Source of the DNA: Oligoflexus sp.
GTDB taxonomy: Bacteria; Bdellovibrionota_B; Oligoflexia; Oligoflexales; Oligoflexaceae
Reading direction: 5' to 3'
DNA length: 64,000 nt
NCBI GenBank assembly: GCA_014378195.1
Contig: JACMOC010000036.1
Location: 62,001 to 126,000, forward strand
In this document: positions 8,254 to 17,842 of the stretch, piece after piece
Layout: each line of letters opens with the position of its first letter
Position numbering within the stretch: the first letter of the stretch is position 1
Notes under the pieces: generated by a model
The model's database searches: none
Seen by the model: only the letters and a program-made list of their open reading frames with translations
Told to the model about the DNA's origin: nothing
Made by a program: the position numbers and the translations under genes

Positions 8254-9435
8254 ATGCATGAGCGATCGGTTCTTGGGTCTTACAAGGCTCGTTTTTTGGT
8301 GGATTACTGGCAGAAAAAACCGCTTCTCATCCGAGGTGCATTTCCCGGTGGGTTGACGGCGGTCGACCCCGATTCGCTGGCTGGCCTTGCATGTCAGGAA
8401 GGGATCGACTCGCGTATCGTGCTTGAGCATGGCGCCTACCCTTGGGAAACGCATCAGGGGCCTTTTGCCGAAAGCTTTTTTGAAAAACTCCCAAGCTCCC
8501 ATTGGACCCTTCTTGTCCAGGCAGTGGATCGCCTGCTCCCTGAAGTATCACAGCTACGGGAGTCATTTCAGTTTTTACCGAACTGGCGACTCGACGATAT
8601 CATGATTTCTTACGCCGCCGATCATGGCAGTGTCGGGCCTCATACCGACAATTACGATGTGTTTTTAATACAGGCGATTGGCAAAAGACGTTGGCAGTTT
8701 GGTGAACATGCTATTCCTGCCCCAGAATTCATTGACGGACTTGATCTCAAAATTCTAAAAAATTTCGAAGTCAAAAATGATTTTGTCCTTGAACCTGGGG
8801 ACATGCTCTACCTTCCTCCGCTGATTGCGCACCATGGTGTTGCGGTCGGAGAGTGCATGACCTATTCGGTTGGGTTTCGGGCGCCCACGCAAAATGAACT
8901 GCTCGTATCGTATTCTCAATTTCTCCTGCAATCAGAAAATCCCGAAATTTTTTATCAGGATCATTTCGCCTCGGCCTTGGATGCCCAGGCTGCACAGCCG
9001 GGACTGATTCGAGAGGACGAGCTGGATCGCCTCCGTGAACTCATGATCTCAAGCCTTCGCGACGCCAATGTGTTTCGCCGTTGGATCGGGGCTTTTTTAA
9101 CCGAGCCGCGAAACTTCCATGAACCCAGTGACGAACCGGTCGCGGTGGACGGTATCCGAAAACTCCTGCATGCCGAGAACGAAAACGGAAAACAGCTTTT
9201 CAAAGTGGAAGGCGGACGTTTTGCTTATTATCGCGACGCCGCAAAGGTCTACCTGGCGGTGGAAGGCGAGACAGTCGTGGTTTCCAAAGAACTTTTCGGT
9301 CTCGTCACTTATCTGTCAGAACACGAAACGTACGATTTTAAAACGATCCTTCAATACGAAGCGACTGAGGGTTTTGACGACCTGCTTGCCCATCTTTGGA
9401 ACCAGGGCTTTCTGAGAAGAGGAGAGCGAGCTTGA
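8254..9435 (+). CDS. roxA: JmjC-type ribosomal protein arginine hydroxylase (RoxA/YcfD-like)
   Basis: 393-residue Fe(II)/2-oxoglutarate oxygenase of the ROX group. The E. coli relative hydroxylates an arginine of ribosomal protein uL16. The N-terminus carries the family opening YWQKKPLLIRGAF. The double-stranded beta-helix shows the iron ligands HTD (in GSVGPHTDNYDVFLIQ) and a distal His in PPLIAHHGVAV. The segment KRRWQFG follows the first ligands as in YcfD. The C-terminal third would be the dimerisation and winged-helix part. Start at 8254 is chosen for the GGAAGG site six bases upstream, although the frame stays open from 8182. Its stop overlaps the TTG start of the next gene, so the two are translationally coupled. 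Confidence 0.85.
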   Translation: MHERSVLGSYKARFLVDYWQKKPLLIRGAFPGGLTAVDPDSLAGLACQEGIDSRIVLEHGAYPWETHQGPFAESFFEKLPSSHWTLLVQAVDRLLPEVSQLRESFQFLPNWRLDDIMISYAADHGSVGPHTDNYDVFLIQAIGKRRWQFGEHAIPAPEFIDGLDLKILKNFEVKNDFVLEPGDMLYLPPLIAHHGVAVGECMTYSVGFRAPTQNELLVSYSQFLLQSENPEIFYQDHFASALDAQAAQPGLIREDELDRLRELMISSLRDANVFRRWIGAFLTEPRNFHEPSDEPVAVDGIRKLLHAENENGKQLFKVEGGRFAYYRDAAKVYLAVEGETVVVSKELFGLVTYLSEHETYDFKTILQYEATEGFDDLLAHLWNQGFLRRGERA

Positions 9436-10178
9436 GCCAGCAATTGGGCCAAGGTGAAGTTAAAGCTAAAACTAAAACCGCCGCTTTTTTTGACCTTGAT
9501 CGTACGTTAATCGACGTTAACAGCACAATCCTGTTTGCAAAATTTGAGCACGCGGCGAAACGGATTTCGCAACTTCAGTTTTTAAATCTTTTGAGAAATG
9601 TTGTCCTCTATCACTTTAATCTCGTGAAGATTGAACGTGCCTATGAGCAGGCAATCGCCCATTATGCGGGATTCGAAGAAGGGCATATCGAATCCCGCAC
9701 CTTCGAATTTTTTGAAAACCAAGTCAGAAGCCGGCTGCAGCCGGGTGCAAAGGCCGCTCTGAGCTCGCACAGGGCTCAGGGGCACGCTCTTGTCATGCTC
9801 ACGGCAAGCACAAGCTTTCAGGCGAAGATAGCGACGTCAGCCTGGGGGCTGGATGACTGGATAGCGAATCGGTTTGAGACGAACGAAGGTAGGATGAGCG
9901 GCAAGATAAAGTTGCCTCTTTGTTACGGCGACGGGAAGCTCGTTTATGCGAAAGAATGGGCCGAGGTCAATGGTGTGGATCTTGGGCTCTCTTACTTCTA
10001 TAGCGATTCGTACACCGATCTGCCTATGCTGAAAGCGGTAGGGTTTCCTGTGGTGGTGAATCCTGACCCCAAACTCAGACGGTATGCCTTAACAAACGGG
10101 TGGCCTGTTGTGGATTGGACGGAGAGTGCAGGTGGGCACTCCATAGAAAAAGCCAGCGGCGGACCGCTGGCACAATAG
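9432..10178 (+). CDS. HAD-superfamily subfamily IB hydrolase (SerB/CicA-like phosphatase)
   Basis: 248 residues. Motif I is FFDLDRTLID (nucleophile and acid Asp), motif II is LTAST, and motif IV is YSDSYTDLPML, the order of HAD-IB phosphatases. A cap of helices lies between motifs I and II (about residues 25-110). These enzymes dephosphorylate phosphoserine, lysophospholipids or related small phosphates; the substrate here is unknown. The frame is open to an ATG at 9396, but a GGAG site precedes TTG 9432, which overlaps the roxA stop in a TTGA arrangement. Its last codons contain a perfect hairpin that reads as the terminator of the opposite-strand gene. Confidence 0.8.
   Translation: MSQQLGQGEVKAKTKTAAFFDLDRTLIDVNSTILFAKFEHAAKRISQLQFLNLLRNVVLYHFNLVKIERAYEQAIAHYAGFEEGHIESRTFEFFENQVRSRLQPGAKAALSSHRAQGHALVMLTASTSFQAKIATSAWGLDDWIANRFETNEGRMSGKIKLPLCYGDGKLVYAKEWAEVNGVDLGLSYFYSDSYTDLPMLKAVGFPVVVNPDPKLRRYALTNGWPVVDWTESAGGHSIEKASGGPLAQ
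10147..10171 (-). terminator. Terminator of the minus-strand secreted-protein gene, inside the HAD gene end
   Basis: Perfect eight-base stem GCCAGCGG/CCGCTGGC with a four-base loop. On the minus strand it is followed by five T. It is 37 bases past the stop of the gene ending at 10208 but lies within the last codons of the plus-strand phosphatase. Confidence 0.7.
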
Positions 10179-10207
10179 GTTAGAATCTTTCCACGGATGG
10201 ATAAAGA

Positions 10208-11134
10208 TTAGAAAGTCTTTTTAAGCGAAGCCACAAGACCCGTGTCATGGTTCTGGGTCGGGAGTATCTGGAGATCAAATCGCCAGGGGTTTTCCGCTGT
10301 GCGGTCCAAATCTTGGGTGCCGAGCTCAGCATAGGCGCGATCGCTTGGGGCATCAACAGATGCGGATTTGGAAGTGTGGAACGGGTCCATGATCGAGTCC
10401 ACTACGCTCAGTCCATATCCTGCAGCAGCCAAAAGTAGGGAAAGACTCGCTTCGCTGTTTGCCTTCTTCACAAAGGCATCGTTATCACTCAAAAACTTCA
10501 AGAATTTTTCGTTGCCTGTTTCACCGGCCGTTTCCGCGTCGGCAATTACTGATTTCGCATCCTTGTCGGCGTCCGCAGCGGCTTGTTTGCGGTTGAGGTA
10601 TAGAAGGATGCCAAAGGCTTGTGCAGCGCCATATGCGGCGGCTGACATCGTTTTGCCCTGCATGTAGCTGTTGAGCCCGAAGGGGAGGTAGTTTTTAAGG
10701 TTGCTGGGTGAGTGATCAGCGCGGCCTGCCGACTTCGTGAGTTTATCAGACCCTTTTCCAGAGCCACCGTCAGAGACCTTTGAGCCTGCTTTTTTCTGAG
10801 CCGCGGCAAAAGCTTTTTCAACTTTTTTATCACCGGAAGCTTCCGACGGGAGGGCCACGTTTGGATCAAGCTTCAGGGCTTTAACAAACTTTGCTTTGCC
10901 CTTGCCGGCTTTGCCTAGCTTCACCGAGGCGGCACCCGCTAGGGCATAAGCTTCGGCTTTATCAGAATCACTTTTCGATTTTTTAGCAGCTTTTCCTGCG
11001 AGCTTTCCAGCCTTTTTATAGTCGCCTGAACTAAATGCGGAACGGGCATCATCCAACGAACTTCCAGCTAGCAGGGGGCCAGCAGAGAACCAGAAGCTGA
11101 GCAAACAAAACAGCATACGAGTAAAAAGTTTCAT
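10208..11134 (-). CDS. Secreted TPR-like protein of unknown function
   Basis: 308 residues with a clear signal peptide (basic start, LLSFWFSAGPLLA). Residues about 25-95 form two TPR-like units (DDARSAFSSGDYKKAGKLA; AEAYALAGAASVKLG; AKFVKALKLDPN). A Lys/Gly/Ser-rich linker follows, then NYLPFGLNSYMQGK and an Ala-rich hydrophobic stretch (AAAYGAAQAFGILLYL), and a further one (SLLLAAAGYGLSVVDSIMDP). The pair of hydrophobic stretches near an asparagine/proline-rich loop recalls DUF5683-like membrane proteins. It probably resides in the periplasm or at the outer membrane. No operon partner. Function unknown. Confidence 0.65.
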   Translation of the reverse strand: MKLFTRMLFCLLSFWFSAGPLLAGSSLDDARSAFSSGDYKKAGKLAGKAAKKSKSDSDKAEAYALAGAASVKLGKAGKGKAKFVKALKLDPNVALPSEASGDKKVEKAFAAAQKKAGSKVSDGGSGKGSDKLTKSAGRADHSPSNLKNYLPFGLNSYMQGKTMSAAAYGAAQAFGILLYLNRKQAAADADKDAKSVIADAETAGETGNEKFLKFLSDNDAFVKKANSEASLSLLLAAAGYGLSVVDSIMDPFHTSKSASVDAPSDRAYAELGTQDLDRTAENPWRFDLQILPTQNHDTGLVASLKKTF

Positions 11135-11714
11135 ATCTCTAACCTACGTTTCGATTTAAACGACACTTTGCTATCGGCCTCTCGTGAAAAGGATTGAGGA
11201 AAACGAGACGAAATATTTACGCCGGGAATATTTGCGGTTTTTAAAGTCGCTACAATCACGGTTCATTTATCTAGAATTTGAAGCTGTACCAAAGCGCGAA
11301 TTTTTTCGCCGATGATCTGACCCCGGATTCGGAAGGACGGAACCAGAGATGGGATTTACAACGGTTGGAACTCCAGGAAATCATGCTGAGGCAAATGAGT
11401 ACACGATAAGGATTGCGCACATTTCATTACTCACGACGATAAATATTTTTACGGGTATTTTATGCCTCTAAGGGAATTTTGCACTTTCCTATAAACGGGG
11501 CTATCCCCTTGTCTCGCCTCGGCTTTTTTTCGCTCCTGCCATATCGCTTTGCGCCTTTTTGGCATTTTTTATCGGTATTTCAAGGGCTCAAAAATCGCTG
11601 AGGAGAGGTTTTAATCTTGACTTGTTCAATGAGGCTAGGTACTTATAAAGAACATTACTAAAACGTAAGAATTACTTTGTTAATCCGTTTGAGTTATCCT
11701 TGTTGAGAAGAAAG
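11135..11714. other. Long intergenic region before the LuxR-type gene
   Basis: About 580 bases between divergent genes. A 40-codon ATG frame at 11349-11471 has no ribosome site and is not supported. The last 100 bases are A+T-rich and include TTGACT at about 11615, without a convincing -10 element at normal spacing. I see no RNA gene. Confidence 0.3.
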
Positions 11715-12017
11715 ATGGGAAATATGAAGCCAGATGTCAAAGTGCCCATTGCCGCGTTTAGCAAGAAATATAATCTGTCCCCACGCGAGCAAGACGTTCT
11801 GAGATTGATGATCGACCGGGTTGTGAATGCCGAAGATATCTCGCAAAAGCTTGGCATCAGCCAAAACACCGTTCGAATTCATGTGAAGAACATCAATAAC
11901 AAGGTTGGAGCCCGCAGCAAGACTGAGATCTTGAGTGCGTTTATTGATTTCCTTGAATCTTACTATGAACGTATTCTTTCTGGAGGGGCTCAAGAGCCTC
12001 ATCAAGTTCCGACTTGA
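11715..12017 (+). CDS. Stand-alone LuxR/GerE-type helix-turn-helix protein
   Basis: About 100 residues, almost only a GerE output domain. The phrase YNLSPREQDVLRLM opens it, DISQKLGISQNTVRIHVKNI is the helix-turn-helix, and NKVGARSKTEIL closes it, matching LuxR-type DNA-binding domains. There is no receiver or ligand-binding domain, so it may act as a constitutive or partner-controlled regulator. The frame opens with TTG at 11700; ATG codons at 11715 and 11724 are both possible and the exact start is not certain. It is monocistronic with a good terminator. Target genes cannot be told from the sequence. Confidence 0.8.
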   Translation: MGNMKPDVKVPIAAFSKKYNLSPREQDVLRLMIDRVVNAEDISQKLGISQNTVRIHVKNINNKVGARSKTEILSAFIDFLESYYERILSGGAQEPHQVPT

Positions 12018-12050
12018 TATCGCAAGATACTCCTTTCATGTTTGGTTTCG

Positions 12051-12086
12051 GCTGGGTTGTCTTTAAAGGCGACCCAGCTTTTTTTT
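12051..12086 (+). terminator. Terminator of the LuxR-type gene
   Basis: Stem GCTGGGT/ACCCAGC with a 14-base loop, followed by eight T, 34 bases after the stop. Confidence 0.85.
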
Positions 12087-12149
12087 GAGCCAAGTTCTTA
12101 ATTCATGCCGCGTTTAGGCCGATACCTGGACATCCCTTCGAACCCCCCG

Positions 12150-12365
12150 CTAGAGAATCCGTGAACCATGTGTCCCTGGGGGATCGCCATGCTTATTCTC
12201 TGGCAACTCTTTCGTTTTGATTACTACGAACATCTTTTGATCCCTCGTCTGTCGAAGAGCTACGGCGAAACCCGCGTCCTCGGGTTGAATCAAGGTGCTT
12301 CCGCGTTCGCCCGCACCAAGGTCCGTCTTTACCTCATAAAAGGATAGGCCCTCTGCGCTTGGCAA
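12150..12365 (-). CDS. Possible small hypothetical protein
   Basis: A 71-residue frame starting with TTG, with coding-like codon choice but only a weak AAGG site at short distance. The plus strand over the same bases also contains a 50-codon frame (ATG about 12190). No family is recognised. It may be spurious or a gene remnant. Confidence 0.25.
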   Translation of the reverse strand: MPSAEGLSFYEVKTDLGAGERGSTLIQPEDAGFAVALRQTRDQKMFVVIKTKELPENKHGDPPGTHGSRIL

Positions 12366-12820
12366 AAGGCCTTAGGATCGATTGGTGAGAGCAGATTTTT
12401 TTCTCTATATTAAAAGTGGCTGTGGGCGGTTCGCGAGCGGTTCGAAATCGAGGCTTTTGACTTGAATCGATCCCTTAATTGTCTTCGAGTCTTTATATCT
12501 TCCGTTTCATTTCATAGAAAACGCTCCTCCCACTCCTGTTCAAAACCTACTCACTCCCCTGCGGCATTTTTACCCAAAGACCTGAGGCGTTTCTAAAAAT
12601 GCTTAAATATCAATTTCATACACGCCATAATTGTATGTTTAGATTTGGGGCCCTAACTCGTTTTTGAGAAGATTTTGCGATTTTTGATAAAATCTGAGAG
12701 CTTTGGGATTCATCTCAGCTCAGACGTGATATTTTATTGGTAAATGCTCCGCGTACTCATTTTTAACGAAATCGTTTCACTGCCAGGTCCTACCTGTGTT
12801 TTGGATGTTTGAGGATGGTT
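12366..12820. other. A+T-rich leader region upstream of the hydrolase operon
   Basis: About 455 bases without a supported gene. It is T/A-rich toward the 3' end, with interrupted CTGAG/CTCAG inverted segments near 12697-12725. The promoter of the following two-gene unit should be here, but I cannot mark clear hexamers. Confidence 0.3.
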
Positions 12821-14701
12821 ATGAGAAAGATGTTTTACTCGGTTTTGGGAGCCTTGAGTTTAGGCGTGAGTGCTCTCGCCTACTCGGGCACGTCGGTCGC
12901 CCCGATCGCAGCAACGGATGAAATCAACTGGAAGCTTTTTTTCAATCAGATGTTCGCCCTTGAGCTCCACAAAGAATTTCCGGCGGAAACGGACTATCAG
13001 GCCGCTCTCAAAAAGTTCACGGCCTACACTCCTAATACTTTCAACGAGACACTCGAGTCTGTTTTGAGTGTGCAGACCGCTGAAGAGGCTTATCGAAAGA
13101 AAAGCGAGATATACGGAAGCGATGCAAACTACAAAATGATCAGCTCTCCAGACTTTGCAAAGTCGATTCCTAGCCCAGTCCGTGCTCTGCCTCCCGTGGC
13201 TGACTACTTAGCTTCAATTCAGGGTCTCCGCGATCGACGTATTGACCCGAAAGAAAACTTCTTCGAGAGCGACGAGGCAAAAAACTTCATCAAGGCGCTT
13301 AGCCATACACGTACTGGTCACCAGGATGTAGCCTTAGTCATGGTCCCTGGGTATGCAGCTCACATTATTAAGTTTGAGATCTTTCCCGAGCTCATGCAGG
13401 ACATCAATACCCACTGGCAGAGGCCACCAAGTCGCCCAATCTTGAGTGAGGGCAATGGCTTTGATTTCAATTTTGAAAGCTACAAGGATTTCTACGGACG
13501 AAAGCCTGAGGTTCATAAAGACTTTGATATCCTCCATCCTGCAGGATGGGAAATGGGCAATACCATCGGCTTTAACGCGGAGACAGCCGATCTCATGGCG
13601 GATTGGATCAAAAACCTCCCGACCGATTACGCCAAGAAAAAGCTGGTTCTGTTCGGTTATTCTAAAGGGGCAGGGATTGTCCTGGAAATGCTTCAGCGAC
13701 ATCCCGACCTCAAATCTCGCGTCATAGGGCTGGTGACTTACGCCGGCGTTATTCAAGGCACACACATCGCTCGTTTTGGGCGTAAAGAGATCGAGGCTTA
13801 TTTAGGCAACAGAAGCCTGGAAGACTTTATCCAAAAAGTGCGGTCCAAAGGGGTAGGGCAAACGGTACAAAACCTTGCTCCCTTTCTTTCAGGTTTTGAT
13901 TTGAGTTTTCTCAAGTTGAGCCAAATCAAAAAAATCCTGGACGTCTACGGTGTGGATACGAAGTTGCTCGATTCGCAATCGGATAGGGTCTTCGAGGGGC
14001 GTGAAGTCAAAGAGTTTCTGAACGGCATAGAGGACCTCGCGCCCGATGTGCGAACCGCGTGGAATATACGTTATCTTGATAACAATCTCGTCGCTCCAGA
14101 TACCTTCTTTTTTAACTTATCGGCCGTAACTGATATCAGTAGTTGGGCCACTCGCCTTGCGGCAGATAACGTAAAAATACGCCCTCATACCCTACTGACC
14201 CCGGTCTTTAAAGATAATGATAAAATTGATTGGCCGAATTTTAGTCTCGATGCCTGGTTTCTGTATCTCTCCTCTTTGAATGGGTTCAAACTCGCGCCGG
14301 GGGGACTCTACGATGCACAGGTTGACCTTCAGCACACAAAATCTCCTTGGCTTGATAATAGTCCGCTCTCCGCGTCACTCACAGCCGAAGAGATCACTCA
14401 GCTGTGGGACAAGGACGATATTCGGACGAAACTTATAGCGAATGGTGTCACGACTTTGGATAGCCTTCGTTCAACCCCACGCTCCGAACTCCTTCGCCCG
14501 GAAGTGAAGAGTAATTTCCATACCTTTGATTTAGGTGAGATCAGGGCCCATCATTGGAGTCTTTTTCACCAGGCGTTTCGGGCTCCCGCCGATGTGAGTC
14601 AAGAATTTGCGGTTTGGGATTTCCCGAGAAAAGCCTATATGCGCGCAGTGCTGCAGACGATTGGGCTTTACAACGTAGTGGCTCAGAGCTCTTCTCACTA
14701 A
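12821..14701 (+). CDS. Secreted alpha/beta-hydrolase-like protein
   Basis: About 626 residues. A signal peptide covers the first 20 or so residues (FYSVLGALSLGVSALA). The central part has a hydrolase fold: the strand phrase VALVMVPGYAAH, then LVLFGYSKGAGIVLEML with the nucleophile elbow GYSKG, followed by GLVTYAGVIQGTH. The Asp and His of a triad cannot be fixed confidently. The length is about twice that of a simple hydrolase, with extra N- and C-terminal parts. Start at 12821 is favoured by GAGG six bases upstream among several in-frame ATG codons. The next gene, a lipoprotein, starts two bases after the stop, so the pair is one operon. Role unknown; a secreted esterase or lipase is plausible. 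Confidence 0.65.
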   Translation: MRKMFYSVLGALSLGVSALAYSGTSVAPIAATDEINWKLFFNQMFALELHKEFPAETDYQAALKKFTAYTPNTFNETLESVLSVQTAEEAYRKKSEIYGSDANYKMISSPDFAKSIPSPVRALPPVADYLASIQGLRDRRIDPKENFFESDEAKNFIKALSHTRTGHQDVALVMVPGYAAHIIKFEIFPELMQDINTHWQRPPSRPILSEGNGFDFNFESYKDFYGRKPEVHKDFDILHPAGWEMGNTIGFNAETADLMADWIKNLPTDYAKKKLVLFGYSKGAGIVLEMLQRHPDLKSRVIGLVTYAGVIQGTHIARFGRKEIEAYLGNRSLEDFIQKVRSKGVGQTVQNLAPFLSGFDLSFLKLSQIKKILDVYGVDTKLLDSQSDRVFEGREVKEFLNGIEDLAPDVRTAWNIRYLDNNLVAPDTFFFNLSAVTDISSWATRLAADNVKIRPHTLLTPVFKDNDKIDWPNFSLDAWFLYLSSLNGFKLAPGGLYDAQVDLQHTKSPWLDNSPLSASLTAEEITQLWDKDDIRTKLIANGVTTLDSLRSTPRSELLRPEVKSNFHTFDLGEIRAHHWSLFHQAFRAPADVSQEFAVWDFPRKAYMRAVLQTIGLYNVVAQSSSH

Positions 14702-14702
14702 A

Positions 14703-16388
14703 ATGGAATCGTCAATGAAACATCGAAACGAATTGGGTCTGTTAAGCAGTCTTTTGATTTTGAGTTTTTATAGTGCTTCGTGCCGGCATGAGATCTCAAG
14801 TTCTACGAGCGGAACCGTAGGGGCGGAACGTCACAGTATCGACGCCGCTATAATACATGAAGAACTCATTCACACATCTGCGGAGTGCCGTAATCCCCTG
14901 GTGAACCTGTTTGTGAGTGCATTCACAGATGGTCTGCTTCGGAATGGGGCTATCAGCGATGGGGGGATCGACAATCCGGTCGGTAAAAAAATGCGATCGG
15001 ACAGTCTCTATTTCCAAGTGGTGCGCATCGGATCAATATTTGATTACGAACTTGCCGACGGTATTGTTGACCCGAAGATTACGCCCTGCCTTCCGCACCA
15101 TCTCGGTGTGCACCTAGGGACATTCGCTCGTGATTACGTGGATGAACTGTCAACGGCTTTCGGTTCGGACGTCAAAAAAATAAAAGAGGCTGCCAAATAC
15201 ATAAAAAGCGATATCGATGAATTTCAAGTCGCGTCGTTCTCAGGGCGCGAGAGCATAAAAGCGTGGCCCGAGGGCTCGTCACTACCCGCCGCTTTTCAAA
15301 CAGCGTTGAGGAAAGGCGTGCGCGAGAAAATCTTGACCGCAAAGATATCCCGCGAACAAGATGACGACCCCGAGGAAAAGCTGAGAGGCTTCGCTTCGTC
15401 CTATGCGCCCCTCTATGTTTCGCTCAACACGGACTACGATCGCCAGGCGACTCAAACCTATGTGGAAGCATACCTGCCGCCTCTCTATGAGATTCAGAAC
15501 GCAAACGTAGACGAACTCGCGACCTGGCATCTTACGCAGGGCATGAAGCGGCATGCATTGCCAAGGCCCGCGGATATCAGCGTCGCGAAGCTCACTGACG
15601 TGGGATATCTGCAAAATCCCGAATCAAGCGATACTCCAGTGATAAAAGTCCAGCTTTTCAAGGATCTCAAAGATCCCAATCGCATTCATACACGCACCAT
15701 CTTTGGAAAATGGGACGACAAGGGTCCCGACAAGGGTGTGATTGGCCTCGACTATCGCGATTATCGTGATGCGTTTTACGTTGGTTTTTATCCCAATATG
15801 GCTATCAAAGACTCGGACAACGCGCTGGTGAAAAAAGCGAAAAAAAGCCTGAACGAAGCGACCAGGCGTTTCAAGATCGACGCGCGCATCCACCGTTTGG
15901 CGCTCGACCTAGTTCGCGTGCCTCCAACGCCTGAGACGAAAGCATCGGGGCTGAGTTATAGACCGAAGTTTTCGATGAAAGATTCCGATATCTCCTTTCG
16001 GTTGCACCAGCCCCTCGGTGATGAGAGCGAAAGCAAAGGCTTGAAAGCCCTGGGTTTTAATTGCGATGGTCTTTACGAAGGCCAGAGGGATTGTTACCGG
16101 GATTTTGGGGTGTACACAGAACTTCGGGACTTTTTCCTCAAAGGTGATAACTCTGCCCCTCAGGACACTACACTTTTGACGAAGGTTGGTCACAAGTTTC
16201 GGGATGCCGTGAACGGCATCATTGCAGCCAACGTAAAATTTGTGATTGAGTGGAATATGAGTGAGATCGAGACTGCCATCGACAATCAGTTTGAGCAGAT
16301 TTTTACCGACCTGGTGGATCAGCAGAATGATCTGCATAAAAAGATAAATGACCGGCTGGAAAGCAGACTGTTTGGAACGAAGTCCTAA
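14703..16388 (+). CDS. Large lipoprotein of unknown function, partner of the secreted hydrolase
   Basis: About 561 residues with a lipoprotein signal (LLSSLLILSFYSASC; lipobox SASC). The mature protein has no recognised domain. It contains Cys residues in short contexts (SAECRN, TPCLP, FNCDG, RDCYRD) that may form disulfides, and a charged C-terminal helical region. It starts directly after the hydrolase stop, so co-translation is likely and the two may act together at the cell surface. A second ATG at 14715 gives a cleaner signal peptide and may be the true start. A strong bidirectional terminator follows. Confidence 0.6.
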   Translation: MESSMKHRNELGLLSSLLILSFYSASCRHEISSSTSGTVGAERHSIDAAIIHEELIHTSAECRNPLVNLFVSAFTDGLLRNGAISDGGIDNPVGKKMRSDSLYFQVVRIGSIFDYELADGIVDPKITPCLPHHLGVHLGTFARDYVDELSTAFGSDVKKIKEAAKYIKSDIDEFQVASFSGRESIKAWPEGSSLPAAFQTALRKGVREKILTAKISREQDDDPEEKLRGFASSYAPLYVSLNTDYDRQATQTYVEAYLPPLYEIQNANVDELATWHLTQGMKRHALPRPADISVAKLTDVGYLQNPESSDTPVIKVQLFKDLKDPNRIHTRTIFGKWDDKGPDKGVIGLDYRDYRDAFYVGFYPNMAIKDSDNALVKKAKKSLNEATRRFKIDARIHRLALDLVRVPPTPETKASGLSYRPKFSMKDSDISFRLHQPLGDESESKGLKALGFNCDGLYEGQRDCYRDFGVYTELRDFFLKGDNSAPQDTTLLTKVGHKFRDAVNGIIAANVKFVIEWNMSEIETAIDNQFEQIFTDLVDQQNDLHKKINDRLESRLFGTKS

Positions 16389-16417
16389 CGTTGGTACGGC
16401 CTGGCGAGAAAGAATAT

Positions 16418-16452
16418 AAAAAAAGGGATTCCTCGGGCAGGAATCCCTTTTA
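16418..16452. terminator. Bidirectional terminator between the lipoprotein and icd
   Basis: Perfect long stem AAAGGGATTCCT/AGGAATCCCTTT with a five-base loop and A/T flanks, between convergent genes. Confidence 0.9.
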
Positions 16453-16468
16453 GCTTTTCGGGTGACGA

Positions 16469-17695
16469 TCAGCCAAGTTTCTTTTTGAAGTTTTCCGCGA
16501 TTTTATCGAGGAATGCATCGGTGTTTAAAAAGCTTCCGGGGGGGAGATCGTTGCCATGGATCGTGATCGCTAGATCTTTCGTCATGAAGCCAGCTTCGAT
16601 CGTTTCGACGCATACTTTTTCGAGTGTTTCTGCCCATTTAACCAGTTCTGGTGTTCCGTCAAGCTTGCCGCGGTGGATAAAGCCCTGAGTCCAGGCGAAG
16701 ATCGAAGCGATCGGGTTCGTCGACGTCGATTTGCCTTTTTGGTGTTCGCGGTAGTGACGAGTCACAGTCCCGTGAGCAGCTTCGGTCTCAATAGTGCGAC
16801 CGTTCGGAGTGAGAAGGACCGAAGTCATCATGCCAAGGCTTCCGAAGCCTTGAGCAACAGTATCGGACTGCACGTCTCCATCATAGTTTTTGCAAGCCCA
16901 GAGGATGCCGCCTTCCCATTTCAAAACCTGCGCAACCATGTCATCGATCAAACGGTGCTCGTAGGTGAGGCCAGCAGTTTTGAACTTACCTTGAAACTCG
17001 GCTTCAAAGATTCTCTGGAAAGTATCCTTGAATCGACCGTCATAGACTTTAAGGATGGTGTTTTTCGTCGAGAGGTAAACTGGATAATTTTTTTGGAGAG
17101 CGTACTGAAAACAGGAACGAGCAAAACCTTCGATGGATTCGTTCGTGTTATACATCCCCATGCCGATACCACCAGCTTTGAAATCAAAGATTTCGTATTC
17201 CGTGGGTTTGCCGCCATCTTTTGGTTCGAAGATCATCTTCAACTTACCAGGACCAGCTACGTCGATATCAACGGCTTTGTACTGATCGGCGTGAGCATGG
17301 CGGCCAACAACGATCGGTTTTTTCCAGTTTGGAACCAAACGAGGCACGTTTTTGCAAATAATTGGTTCACGGAAAACCGTTCCGCCGAGAATGTTGCGGA
17401 TAGTGCCGTTGGGGCTTTTCCACATTTTTTTCAAATTAAATTCTTTGACACGTTCTTCATCCGGCGTGATGGTAGCGCATTTGATACCTACGTCATACTT
17501 CAAGATCGCTTCAGCGGCTTCGATGGTGACCTTGTCGTCGGTTGCATCGCGGTTCTGAATAGAAAGATCGTAGTATTTGATATCGGTGTCAAGGAAAGGG
17601 AAAATCAGTTTTTCTTTGATTTTAGCCCAGATTATGCGAGTCATCTCGTCGCCATCGAGTTCGACTACAGGGTTTTTCACTTTGATTTTTTGCAT
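16469..17695 (-). CDS. icd: NADP-dependent isocitrate dehydrogenase (type II, eukaryotic-like)
   Basis: 408-residue TCA-cycle enzyme converting isocitrate to 2-oxoglutarate and CO2 with NADP. It has the opening [14 protein letters not shown], the substrate loop SPNGTIRN with isocitrate-contacting Ser/Asn/Arg, the [20 protein letters not shown] stretch, the Lys/Asp metal region ([21 protein letters not shown]) and the NADP-side segment [14 protein letters not shown]. This layout is that of the homodimeric type II family found in eukaryotes and some bacteria, not the E. coli type. The frame stays open upstream to 17845, but GAGG precedes ATG 17695 at proper spacing and the family begins there. 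Single gene. Confidence 0.93.
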   Translation of the reverse strand: MQKIKVKNPVVELDGDEMTRIIWAKIKEKLIFPFLDTDIKYYDLSIQNRDATDDKVTIEAAEAILKYDVGIKCATITPDEERVKEFNLKKMWKSPNGTIRNILGGTVFREPIICKNVPRLVPNWKKPIVVGRHAHADQYKAVDIDVAGPGKLKMIFEPKDGGKPTEYEIFDFKAGGIGMGMYNTNESIEGFARSCFQYALQKNYPVYLSTKNTILKVYDGRFKDTFQRIFEAEFQGKFKTAGLTYEHRLIDDMVAQVLKWEGGILWACKNYDGDVQSDTVAQGFGSLGMMTSVLLTPNGRTIETEAAHGTVTRHYREHQKGKSTSTNPIASIFAWTQGFIHRGKLDGTPELVKWAETLEKVCVETIEAGFMTKDLAITIHGNDLPPGSFLNTDAFLDKIAENFKKKLG

Positions 17696-17842
17696 AATAA
17701 TGCCGCCTCGTGTTCTTATAATAGAATGTTGAAAGCTGTGAGTCCACGCGTGCCGCCTTAGGCGAGCAGGGGATCCCTCAGCGATGGAGAAGTCTAGGAT
17801 CTTATCGGGAGCTTGGCAAGAGACCATCGCAGAGGGGGCGCG

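Noticed and set aside
11349-11471. 40-codon ATG frame upstream of the LuxR-type gene
   Set aside because: No ribosome site at proper distance, no recognisable composition or family; likely chance.
16673-17761. 362-codon plus-strand frame opposite icd
   Set aside because: icd is certain by family motifs; the antisense frame is a codon-bias shadow.
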